Positions 29,608 through 41,300 of a stretch of 64,000 bases of DNA are shown here, piece by piece. Position 1 is the stretch's first letter. Each line of letters starts with the position of its first letter. Made by a program: the position numbers and the translations under genes. The DNA is taken from NCBI GenBank assembly GCA_023213395.1, contig CM041465.1, positions 195,245,741-195,309,740 on the forward strand, read 5' to 3'. The notes under the pieces are model-generated. The model made no database searches and was not told the origin of the DNA. It saw only the letters and a program-made list of their open reading frames with translations. The DNA is from Cycas panzhihuaensis. Its lineage: Eukaryota; Cycadophyta.

Positions 29608-30843
29608 TTAGGCCCTTAAGCCACCTCCTCTCTTACTTATGGTTTTAGGCCCTTGGGATGGTCCTCCATCCTTAAGGGTGAATTGAGTCCCTTGATTTAT
29701 CTGAAGCACTGCCTCTCTTTCTTGTAACACCTTTGATGATGGCCTCCCAAGCCTCTTTTCATTACTGAAGTCAAGACCTTTGGTAAGGTCTAGCTCCTTG
29801 ACAGATTCCTGGTTCCCTGTGTCTCTGACCTTCCATACCTTCTCTAATTTCCTTTGCTCCTCCATTTATCTGGGATAAGACCTTGTTCCTTTTGAATAGA
29901 GTCCTTATTATATCCATACTAAAGTTCTATACATTGAGATTGTGAAGGGTCTAGAGGGGCTCTTAGTTCGACCTCCCCCTCTTCAAAAAGGGTATCCTCT
30001 TCACCCATGTTTAGCCCAGGCTCCATCTCCTTTAAATTAGGTTCGTATCCTACCTTTGGCCTATGTCTAACATCAGTTTGAGTTCCTTAATCCCTTTTGC
30101 CTCTTTAGGGCCTACTATGGAGCCATACTATTCCTCTTTTTCCTTTGACATTTCCTCCTCATTAATGGGTTCTGTAAGGTTTGCCTTTGGTTCACTTAGG
30201 CATCCATGAGGCAGATGCCCCAAGCATTTATATTTTAGGCATCTCATATTTTCAAGCTCATACACTAGTTTTTGTTCTCTATTCCACCTGAAACCATCAA
30301 TTATCATCTACTTAGGGAGGGCCCTATTACCTTTGCTACTCCTTTAATAACATCTAGATCCCAGGCATGAAGTGGAAAGCCTGATAGTTAAACCCCTAAA
30401 GGAATTTGCTTAATGGACCCTTTAGCTAGGTCAACATTTGGATGCCATTTCTCCATAAGGACTGCCTTCCTCCCCATCATCCATAGTGATTTTAAAAGAA
30501 TATTTACCATATACTCTTGACTAGAGAACTTAAAGAGGACACACCCCTTAGGGAGATCTATGGCCTCTACCAAGCCCTTCAACTTCTAGCATTGGTAAAC
30601 CCACTTCCTTATGGGATCTACACCTAGCCTGGGACCCAAGAACTGCCCCAGAAGGCTATTTCCTAGTATTTTTCTAGCATGTCTGATAGCCTCTTGGGAA
30701 TAGGGATTTTGATATAGTCATTATGTATAATGGCCAAGTCACCATTGCTTAAGGCATCCAAGTACAATTTTCTATTTAAAGGATAATGTATTTGGTTAGT
30801 ATTAAGGATAATTTAAGATGGGATCCTTAATATTTTGCTCCAT
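29608..30843 (-). pseudogene. LINE ORF1 (DUF4283-like, zinc knuckle)
   Basis: A single minus-strand frame of 411 codons runs from ATG at 30843 to the stop at 29608-29610, with several internal stops. The N-terminal half includes CVLFKFSSQEYMVNIL and MEKWHPNVDLAKGSIK (30388-30582), the DUF4283 pattern common to ORF1 of plant LINEs. At about 30252-30200 a zinc knuckle reads CLKYKCLGHLPHGC, where CX2CX4HX4C is expected; the second Cys is Tyr. The C-terminal part (29865-29608) is charged and low in complexity. ORF1 proteins of this kind bind the element RNA. ORF2 begins 12 bases downstream. Confidence 0.88.
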
Positions 30844-31030
30844 GATAAAATCAATCATACAAAGTACTTATCTAAACAAGTTATCCTCACCATTTTTAAG
30901 CATAAGTCTAGTCATTACCTTTGCAGGTCCAAGTCTTGCTTCTCGGTGAAGTCTACTCTCTTTCCCCCTTCTGCACCTTCTCTGCCTCTAGATCTGCAGA
31001 GTCTGGCCTCAACCTACCTTTTCTTTATAT

Positions 31031-31046
31031 GAATAAACTCATCATG
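31031..31046 (+). repeat. LINE target-site duplication, right copy (16 bp)
   Basis: GAATAAACTCATCATG, next to the 5' end of the LINE; one mismatch to 25260-25275. Confidence 0.85.
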
Positions 31047-31619
31047 TAACTTATGAAGAAGAAGGTAAAAAATGATGGTGTTCTTCTTAGTGATTTAGCA
31101 AATTTGAAGATGAAGATTGACATTTATTTTTTATATTTTATATAATTAAACATTATGGAGAAGAATATTAGATTTAATATTTAATTACTTCTTATAAAGT
31201 TATGTCAAGTGGTGGTAGGTCCTCCCACTCTCTCATTATTGAGTTATGAGTATCTTGAAGATAGGTGTATGTGCTTAATTGCTTATTTAATATTTTATTA
31301 TTAGTCTTAGAGGTTCTCTTATTCTATTAGTCTTTTTTGAAGTTGATGTGCTTATGAATACACATTCATTTATAATGCAATATTTAGAGATAATCATTTC
31401 CTACTAGTTTATCGTCTTATTTATTGATACCTATTTTATTTTACTTATTTTATCATGTTATATTTTCATGTCACTTCATAGTTATAAGAATTTATCAATG
31501 TCTTATTGATTTGTTTCTTTAAAATATTTCTTCTTAGTTGCTTATATTATTAGAGCACTTAAATATTTTCTAATAGAAAAACATTACATTCAACATTTAG
31601 TTTCCCATTATATTACACT

Positions 31620-32690
31620 AAGTGATGAATTATATCATCATATGCATGATGCAATTCTTCCTAGATGTGCTTTAAAATTTGAATTTGAGAAGATATTAAC
31701 ATAATGCCATTATGGTATCTATGATGGTCAATTTTTGGGTTGTTCAACCCTAAAAATGATCATGCAAATTGGTTATTCTTAGATGACTCTATTTTTTGGT
31801 GCACTCAAATTTCCTTCGTAAGATTCCAACAGTTAGTTTTTTAGAAACCAAATTATGAAGCCATAATAGAGACTTTATCCCATCACTATCATAAGCCCAT
31901 TCTCAAAATAAGGCTTCAAATTCATTAGACCAATTAATCTAGCTTCATCTATTGGTCACTAATTTATCTTAACCACCATTATTTATTTTACAAAATGGGT
32001 TGATGCCATGTTAGTACCTAAAGTAGATAAATATAAAACCATATTATTCTTATTTAACTGGAACATTTATTGATTTGGAATACTAAATATGTTTGTTTTT
32101 AATTGAGGTACTTCGTTAACAAAGTGATTTAAAAAGTATGCTAAAACTCTTGGTATTAGACATGCAAAATTATCACCTTATTACCCAAAAGTCAAAAAGC
32201 AAGTTGAGGTTTTTAAGAAGATTTTGATTAAAATCTTATAAAAGACTATAAATACATCTAGGAGATATCAACATCTTTAGATTTATCCTAGACCATGATA
32301 AAAATAATGAATAGATATTTACCATTTCATCTTGTTTATGAAGTGTTGTGTAAAATAATTTACAAATTCCCAAACTTTGGAAGCTCCTCTCCTTAATTTT
32401 GAGTAATTTGATGAGTAACATTTATGGACTCATCAAAATATCAAAGCAAAGCAAAAGTAAACTAAAATTTTTTATGATCATTCAATCCAATCTCATATCT
32501 TCCATATACATAAAAGGTTTTAAGGTTTAATTCTACTATAGATCGTATTAGAGGCAAGCTTAGTTCCACTTAAGTTGGCCCATTCATTGTCACTATAATA
32601 TTATAGAAGGGGTGTTATCATTTATTGATACTAATTGATGATGGACTTCCTAATCCCATTAATGCTTTACTTATAAAAGCATACTATTGA
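31620..32690 (+). pseudogene. Ty3/gypsy integrase remnant (non-chromovirus)
   Basis: The zinc-finger region reads ILPRCALKFEFEKIL then CHYGIYDGQF near 31650-31735; the GGH motif has become DGQ. The core begins GFKFIRPI near 31911 (first catalytic Asp replaced by Lys) and YFTKWVDAM near 31985-32010. The second site reads FN-stop-GTS near 32098 (Asp to Asn). SPYYPKVKKQVEVFKKIL near 32176-32225 keeps the Glu. The end of pol reads GPFIVTIIL, then GLPNPINALLIKAYY before the TGA at 32688-32690, typical of the Tat/Athila side of Ty3/gypsy. No chromodomain follows. The LINE separates it from its 5' part. Confidence 0.8.
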
Positions 32691-34852
32691 TATTGTTGTC
32701 ATCTTTTTTGTATGTAATGCATACAACCTTCAAATTTTACTTTTTTTTTTCACTAAGTTTAATGTCCTACTAGATGTGCATACTATTGTCACTATCACGA
32801 GTTTATTTTTATGAAATACAGATAGTCTTGATTATTTTCTTATTTTCAAATCATTTTAAAATTACATTAAAAATAAAAAAATAAAAAAAACAAAACATTT
32901 TATTAAATTTTTTGAGGAATATGGATTTATTTCTTGAGAAATACATCTTATTCCTCTTCTTATTTAAATATATTTAGATGGACCAAGGGGCATACCTTCA
33001 ATGGATTTTGCATTATTTCCCAAGAATTAATGTTCCCTCTGGTCTTGTGCACCTCACTCTTTACTTTAAAGTTATAAATAAACATTGTGGGTTTTACCTT
33101 CAAGGCATATAGTTTGCCTTTATAGTAGCCTTTAATTAACATATCATTGATTACCTAATCCTTTTCCTTTTAGAAGTTGAGGGCATAATCCACTGAACTT
33201 CTTTCTTCTTTTTGTATATTTTTCTTCTCGATACATCAATGTTGTTTCGCGCATCTTAATTATTAGTTCTTATTTCCTTTCTCTTTTCTTTCATTTCCTA
33301 TACATGGAAATAACATTTTGCTTCTACTTTATTAAGTGATGTTTTTTGAACTTTTACATTTTCTTCTTTTCTAGTTACGTACATTTGCATTTAAATTTCA
33401 CATTTCCTTATAAATCTTAACTTAATTGTATTTACAATCTCTTCTTTGAAATGTTCAACTATCAAAATGATTAGTTCTTAGCATTTTGTCTTCTCTCTTT
33501 ATATATGATTATTCTCTTCTATCAATTGTCATGTCCTCTTTTGTGTTCTTATTAACTTGCTAATTATTACCATGTCTTTGGCTTAGCCCTATACCATTTT
33601 TATTAACAAGGCATCTTGTGGAAATCTAAGTCCATCCATGACTGCTTAGATTTTATGAGACTTTAATGGAGATCTTATTAAAGTTATTCGAAATTACCAC
33701 TAATGACTTGGTTAAGTATGAAGTTATCATTATTGTAATGTGATTCATTGTTCATTAAATATGCAGTATGTTCTTTACTAAAACTCCTAGCTATTAGTTG
33801 ATCAAGTTATGGGTAGTTATTACTTCTAAAACCTTATTTTAGCCTCTACTTTATGCTATATTTATTATCTAGCTCACTTTTGTACTCTTTTACTATGATA
33901 CATATCCCATTCTTGTAGAACACTAAAGTAAACTACTTTACTAATATGATTTTAAATGGCCATCATTAACCATCCTTTGTATAGGTTAGTGTACATAGTG
34001 GCTTACATGATTTTTCTTTTTATTTCTTTTTACTTGACTTTCCCTTTAGAGGTTGAATGATTTCCTCCTATAGGAACATAGTCATAAGTAATTTTTTATA
34101 ATATTTTTCTTTGTTTAAGAGTCAAAAGAGCTTCTAGGACCTAAAGCCAATTCTCCCCCCATGAACTAACCTTAGGTCATAAGGATTAGTCAGCTACCTT
34201 TATGGAGAACTCATTTCTACCTGTGTTTATAAATTATTACTTGTATATTAATGGTAGTTATAGGCTGGCTTAGTTTCACCTTCCCTAAAATTTCCACAGC
34301 TTTCTTTTAGTAATATGGAGTCATGAGAACTATGTGATGATTGTGATAGTCACCATATTAGTCATTATTGTGATGGGTTACTTCTTTTTTAAGTGAGTGT
34401 AGATAACACTACTTAGTATATAACTCATGAGTGAATAATGAGAAATATAGGATGAAGACCTTATTTTTTAAATATTACTGACTATTAGGTACTAGTATAT
34501 TGTTATCAATAAAATTGAGTTCATTCTCCTTTAATCAATTAGATATAGGTCTTCTTATTTATTCCACTAAGATTTATTATGTTTAGATTGCCTTCATCAT
34601 GTTTCTACTTAGCTTGAGTGTTATTCACCCCAATCCTCAACTATTGTAGCCATGTTTTATGTTAATTTCAATTTTATTTTGAATATTCTAATTTTAAATA
34701 ATGTTGGGTACATAATCTAGATTCTTCTAACACTTAGTTTCCCTTCCTTAGGTTCCACACAAGTCACCATTATGGAATCTAATAGGTACCATTAAACTAA
34801 TTAGCTGGAAGAGTTTGTTTCACCTTACCCACAAATATTTATCTCTTATCTC
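32691..34852. other. T-rich stretch, nothing recognised
   Basis: The only notable open frame (32960-33142, minus, 60 codons) lies in an otherwise featureless AT-rich segment and resembles nothing I know. It could include the 3' part of the Ty3/gypsy element above, but no LTR is apparent. Confidence 0.35.
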
Positions 34853-34857
34853 TTCTT
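34853..34857 (+). repeat. target-site duplication (TTCTT)
   Basis: TTCTT precedes the LTR at 34858 and is repeated at 38341-38345 after the other LTR. Confidence 0.7.
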
Positions 34858-35161
34858 TGTTGGACGTGGTATGGCAATGATACCATATTTTTGAGAATGG
34901 AAGAAATAAGATAATAATTAATAGACAAAAATAAGACTTTCTATTCTATTCACTTTATAAAATATACATACATTTATAAAATATCCTCATACATGTGTGA
35001 GATCTCCAAAAGTTAACTTTGATGGGTTGGCATAAATATCAACTTACGCACTTATATACTTTTCATAGTCACTATAATATAATGTTCATGAAATATTCAA
35101 GTCATATATGAGTATAGTTAAGATTAATGAATTAAACACTAGTGAAAATATTATGCTAATA
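34858..35161 (-). repeat. 3' LTR (304 bp)
   Basis: Plus-strand start TGTTGGACGTGG, end TTATGCTAATA. It is collinear with 37998-38340 and shares GTGAGATCTCCAAAAGTTA and TACTTTTCATAGTCACTATA. Confidence 0.85.
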
Positions 35162-35174
35162 TTTCTCCCCTTTA

Positions 35175-37984
35175 ATGTTTAATTCATTAACTTGATTATG
35201 CTATCTTTATTGCTCCATCTTTTTCTATTATATTTATATCAAGTTATTCTAACTTTCAACAAGTTTGTTGGTGTCCATATAAAGAAAACTCCACCTATTG
35301 ATCTACATGGGTAACAAGTCATTGTAGCTACTAGTTTACTAGGTAGCTCCTTTGGTTATATGGTTTAGTTAGTAACATATTAGCTATACTTTCAGAAAAT
35401 GATATCCTATATGGCTACTTAAGTATGTTGTAAAATAGATGTGTAAAGATAACATTAAAATTGTCCAATCTCTTCTGAATAGGACTATGATAGCTTATTT
35501 AATATTCAATGGTTGAAAATACATAAGTGGACTTTATGGCCTCACAAATTTACCTATGGGGCTGACATAAACATTGACTCTAATATATGTGGTCTTAATA
35601 AAGGTAATTATAATAAGGCCCCAAGTATGAGAATTTCCATCATACTTTAAAGGGCATAAGGACAATAATATATTATTATTTTTTAAAGTAGTATACATCA
35701 ATCACATACTTTGATTCTAAAGCCATTACATATTAGAATTTTATTTAAATATATATTCATGTATCATGCTCATATATCCTAAGGAGAGTCTCATATCGAA
35801 AACAAATATTTAACCATACTTAAAAAAGGAAATACATTAAGGATATTAGCCATTTATTTCTATTGCTTACCACTCTTGTCATCATCAATCACCTATTGTT
35901 ATTATAATTATCTTCATATGGCTCCCTCTTTGTCACACATTTAGACAATATAATATAATACCTTTACAAAGTCTTATATTCCACATCATTATGAATAATG
36001 TTTTAAAAAGTCATCAATCATTTATAAGGTGCCAAAAAACATGTGGATTAATTTTAAAGTAATTTTGTGTGATTGGATTTCATTCATCAATCACCATGTA
36101 AGGTGGTGATACAAACTCATTAATTTTGGCCTTTTAGGCCTAACATAGCATAAAAAAGTAATGCATTAATTAAGTGTATGTATCATTTAAAAAATTGGTT
36201 GAATTTTGAACATGACTTTTACTTACAAATAAGAATCAAAAGTTGGTTATGTTATGACTAATTTCAAAGGAAATAGAGCCAAGATTCTAATGCAACTGAT
36301 ATGATTAAAAATAGGTCTCATATGTGAAATATTTAATGGAAAATATGTAACGAGGTATATAAAAAGTTAAAATTCTTTAGAAATGGTCTTTAGCCCCCTT
36401 TCCACTTGGTGCTTGGTTGTATTAACTCTCTACATAAACACTGACTAATAGACTAAGGGTTTTATAAAACTCAAAAAGTTATGAAATTTAATTCAATTTT
36501 TAAAATACATTTCAAAATTTAAACTTTTGAAAAGAAAATTATTGCATGTTTTCTCTTGTATTTTTTAGTGATGACCATGGTAGTGAGGGTTTCAAACTCT
36601 AACATGCATTCAATATACATACCTTAAAAGGTCTCTGCATTTGAGTTTGACATCATTAGATCCATCCCTTATCAAAAGAGAAACTTCCTTGGCTAATGCT
36701 ATTCATAGTGATAAATACACATGCAAGATATAGAGGATGCAATAACCTATAAAAGATGGAAAATATGTGGGGATAGGAAAGCAACCATGAGCTTTTAGTA
36801 AGCATGGCCATCTAATTGACTTTAGCACAACCAAAGGATATTTAGTTAATGGAATGCTACTCATATTTATTACAAACTAGGATAAAATTAGATTAGACCT
36901 ACTCTATGTATTTATTAGGCATGACATATAAAATACTTAAATTTGACTCTATAGTGGACTCCCCCATACATATTTATTAGGCATCATAAAGGTAAAATAT
37001 TTAAATACACTTAAGATACACAATCATAGTAAGACATAATATTAAGTATCAATACATAACACAAAGTCAAAGATGCCTTCACTTTACTCCACTCATAGTA
37101 TTATGTGGCTTTATTTGGTAGCTTCATATTTAGAATTGACATCCCATGATTCTATGACATCTAGGGTTTGACTAAAAAGAGATGTTAGTTGACTAATTAA
37201 GCACTTCAATGTCTCTACATCCTCAAATAAATAAACAAATACTAGAGTAATATTAGGGAATCATTTCTCATTCTTGAACATCTTCCTTCTTAAAGTAATA
37301 AAAAATGCATATAGAAAAAAAATCATAGAATTATTTACTAGTATATTAAATCTCTATCCTTTTCGATATAATAGACATCCCGTGGAAGTAACATTAGATT
37401 TACTGATAAGACCCATTTTATGTTCTAGATAGATAATCAATACATTTTCTACCTTAAATTAAATAAGAAATAGAATACTTAAGAAACATAATAAGGAGGA
37501 TTAAGGGCTGAATACATCTATAAGCATTTTTTAAGAATGGAGTTTTACATCCTAAAACTAAAATAAATGGTTGCATCTCCTTCATAGCCAATATAATCAA
37601 AACCACCCATTAGACTAAAAAAAATAGAATGCATTGAAATGAATTCTCTATTTTTTGAAACTAATACAACCCATATTTGTGAGCTATAGGGATGGCAAGT
37701 CCCATGTATTCACGTTTACACCAATGGGCCTTTTTTTAAAGTGTTCATATTATAGTTCTAAATTTACAAGCTCTTTAAATTTATCTACTAGCACTAATTA
37801 AAATACTTGTTGCCACTTGAATCCTCCATTAACTTTTGTAAAAATATTTTATAAAAAATAATTATAACATAAAAGTTATACTTCAATGAAAGAAATTTCT
37901 CCTAGTTATGAAACTACTTCACTTAATGCAGGACTCTCATATCAAATGGGTGATCTCGAAAGGGATGAAAGATAATTTGGTATA
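35175..37984 (-). other. interior of the short LTR element, no coding recognised
   Basis: Minus-strand reading finds only short frames and no gag, protease, RT or integrase motif. Nothing is recognisable on the plus strand either. Confidence 0.5.
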
Positions 37985-37997
37985 CTCTAACAACAAT

Positions 37998-38098
37998 TGT
38001 TGGATGTTGTATGGTAATGATATCATATCTTAGAGATGGAGTAGATAAGATGATAAATGAGATAAAAAATAAAGTTTATATTCTATTCACTTTACAAA

Positions 38099-38138
<40 letters not shown>

Positions 38139-38340
38139 ATTTTTACACGTGTGAGATCTCCAAAAGTTAGCTTTGGTGTGCTTTTGGTAGATTGATGAAT
38201 ATATCAACTTGCTTACTTATATACTTTTCATAGTCACTATAATATAACATTCATGAAATATTCAAATAGTACATGAGCATGAAGGGAGAATCTTAGTCAA
38301 TATTAATGAATTAAATATTAATGAAAATATTATGCCAACA
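37998..38340 (-). repeat. 5' LTR (343 bp) with private (TA)n run
   Basis: Plus-strand start TGTTGGATGTTG, end TTATGCCAACA. It is longer than its partner mainly because of a (TA)n run at 38100-38135 and a short insertion near 38178. The other LTR has only ATATACATACATTTATA at the (TA)n position. Confidence 0.85.
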
Positions 38341-38345
38341 TTCTT
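38341..38345 (+). repeat. target-site duplication (TTCTT)
   Basis: Matches 34853-34857 exactly. Confidence 0.7.
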
Positions 38346-41300
38346 ATTTCTCAAGTAGTCATCTAGGAATATAATATTTATTTAGCCTACCTATACCCTA
38401 AATCTTATGTAAAAAATATTTTAGAATTTTTTGTCTAAGTAGAGTGATAAGTATTCCTATTCTTGAGGATTTTAATTATTTATATTTAACCTTTTTTATA
38501 AAACTTTCTTAGTATTACCATCAATTCTCATATTTTCTTCTAATTATTTCCCTATCTATTTACTTTGGCTAAATTAAATATTTGATTCACATTATAGTCC
38601 TCTTAAGTCAATTAAGTCATCATTTAGTTATGAAGAGGAAATAAGGGTTTCTAACTAATTTCTTTTTTTGACTTTATTCCTAAATTAGATCAAATCATAC
38701 AATTCAACACCAAAGGAGTCAAAATGCCATTGAGTAAAACTTGAGAAACTCTCTTTACCTATTTAGTTATTGAACTGACATCACTCTAGTTTTAAGATTA
38801 GGGGAATTTCTTGCTTTTACATAAAGTTAAGCCTTTATTCTAAGCCCATTCACAAGGAGCTTTTCATCCTTTATTTAATGGATGCTTTATCTAAATGAGA
38901 ACCTTTCATTTTTATTTATAATAGTAATCATATAACTTTGGTTTAAATATTATTTCTACTCTAATTCTAACATCTCCTTATTCTTGTTTAAGTTGATGGT
39001 GATACCTTATACTTTGAAGTAGTTCCATAGTTTTTTGCTTCACCTTTAGCACTCATTAGTTTTAATAGAAATTTCCCATAATGTATTTATTTTGATAATA
39101 TTTTCTTCTAATAGCCCATTTTTATAACTAATATTATATTTTAGTTTTAAGAAATTTCTATTATTCTTAGTAGAAAGGGATTTGCTAATAATTATTCCAT
39201 ATTAGGGATGCAAATCCAACTTCCACCTTAGGTAAGGAAGGAGGGGAGAAACATTTGTTAAATACCTCGATTCTCATGAAAAGGGTATAATATGTATGCA
39301 TCTACAATAGTGTTTATAGTTTAGGGTATTACAAAAACAAATAGTAGATGGGTTCCTATTATATTTTTGTTAGATTAACCTTAGACATTAAGGAGAGGAC
39401 TGCTTAGAGGTAATCATGAAGTAAGCCAGTCTATGGATTTGGCCTAATTCAATGTAAAGTTATTTGGAACTGAGAACTAAAGGAGACAATCATGAAGTGA
39501 GTTAGTCTATGGATTTAACTTAGTTCAATAGAATGATGTTGGGAACTGATAACTAAAGGAGTGTAATAGTCTATTGACTAAAATATACCTCTTTGGTATA
39601 CCTACACCCAACCTCATTTATGACTAACTTAGTGAAGAAAAAGAGCAAAAAATATCTTCACAAAGGGTGTAAGACAATGCATATGTATTCCTTAGATTGT
39701 ACGCAACCATTAGAGAATAACATAACCCTCCTAAGGAGCATGGCTCTAAAAGGATAAATGAGAGAAAATTGATACCTGGGGCCTAAGATTGGCTTATGTT
39801 ATTAAGGGTATAAAGTCCTAAGACATATCTATCCCCTCCTAAGGAGCAAGCATGAATTATTGGAGAGAAAAAGGAAGCAAACAACAAAATCTATAATGAA
39901 AGTAAGAATGTAATTTTATTTTAATAAAAATAACAACTCATATATCAACATGCATGCATAAGGAAATGAAAAAAATATTATTTATAATATGAATAAAAAT
40001 AAAATAAGGGACAAATTATTACAAATATAAAGGGGCATGGTGTTACTAACTACTTGTAAATTCTAAATATTTTTTAAACTATTATAAAAATAAAATCACA
40101 AAATAGAAACTCATAATAATAGTGTCCTTTCTAAGGAATACATGAAAATAATGACTTATGTGGATATTATTTTTAGGGGATTGATAATCCATCCTCAAGC
40201 AATAAGTCATCTCTTTTAATTATTTATTAGATAGGTTATAGTAGAAATGCCAAAACTTAGATAACTAATAGAGAATATGCTCCATATTTAACTAGAAAAT
40301 TAAGGCAAACTCTTCAAAATGTAAAATATTTATTAGTATTTAAAAGAAATTATAATGTATAAACACCTTCAAGCAAAAGAAAGGAAATAAGTGACAAATA
40401 GAATAAAGAGAAGGAGTTAACTGATTCTCACCTAGATATGCTCTATTTAGTATAGACTTAATTTTAGAGGCAATCCCCTACTCCATATCTTTATTTTTTA
40501 ACATATTTTTCTTTTATATTTTTTCCATTCACCTTAGTTTGCCTTCATTAAGGACTAATAATCATAGTAGATTAGTGGGACCATAACTCCATAGTTAAGT
40601 TTAGAGCTAAGTGAAATGGAAAAAAAAAAGAGTAGAAAATATACTAATTTCTAATAAAATTTTACTAGCATATCTTCTATAAAACTAAGTTATGATGGAG
40701 AAGTGATTAGAGAAAACCTTGAAAATGCTACAAAGTGGTAAAAAAGCAAAAGGAAAAACTATGGTATTATAAGAATTTAGGCAATAATTTCCCCTTATAA
40801 AACCCATAGTTAGCAAACCCACCCAATTACTAAATGAGTGAGTGCCAAGTTTGTCCTATAGAAAATTAGGTAAATTATAATTCTTATAATGCATTAGCAT
40901 AAGATAAAATTATAAATACATAAACTTTTACAAACAAAAAGCATCAACATAAAGAAGGTCTCAAATAAATCATGCACATTTAAGTGTTGATGAATAATTC
41001 TATACCATCATCTTAAACTTTTTGTGTAAACTTGATCATGATGAAAATAGATATGGGAAATTTCAACTCATAAATATGGGCAGAGAAATAAATGTAGAAG
41101 AATATGAAGAAGGATAAAGGAAAAACTTGTTGTGAATTATAAAAAAGAGAGAAATCTCACCAAATAGACTAATGAGAAATAATAGAGTTTGAGTTTATAC
41201 ACATGCCTTATTGACAAGTTTTATGGGAGTAACGAAAGGTGTGTAGTCCTTGCTTATAAATCTCAAACTATGAACTTTAAGATGTACTTATTGGACATGA

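Larger units (their letters stand above)
25276..31030 (-). mobile_element. full-length plant LINE (non-LTR retrotransposon)
   Basis: A minus-strand insertion of 5.75 kb has all expected parts: about 190 bp of 5' leader (30844-31030), ORF1 with a DUF4283-like region and zinc knuckle, ORF2 with endonuclease, RT, zf-RVT and RNase H, a 3' UTR, and a poly(A) tail (read as CTTTTTTTCTTTTTT on plus at 25276-25290). It is bounded by a 16-bp TSD with one mismatch (25260-25275 and 31031-31046). Its base composition is clearly less AT-rich than the flanks. Stops and at least three frame changes make it inactive. It appears to interrupt a Ty3/gypsy element whose integrase lies to its right. Confidence 0.93.
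34858..38340 (-). mobile_element. short LTR retrotransposon, minus strand, with TSD
   Basis: Two related LTRs (34858-35161 and 37998-38340) with TG...CA ends bound 2.8 kb. A perfect 5-bp TSD (TTCTT) flanks them. Orientation is minus: the left LTR is preceded on the minus strand by a purine tract (AAAGGGGAGAAA, plus about 35162-35174). Next to the right LTR is a degenerate initiator tRNA-Met primer site (minus strand ATTGTTGTTAGAG, plus 37985-37997). At 3.48 kb in total it is too short for a complete gag-pol element, and no coding motif is recognisable inside. It looks like a non-autonomous element. Confidence 0.85.
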
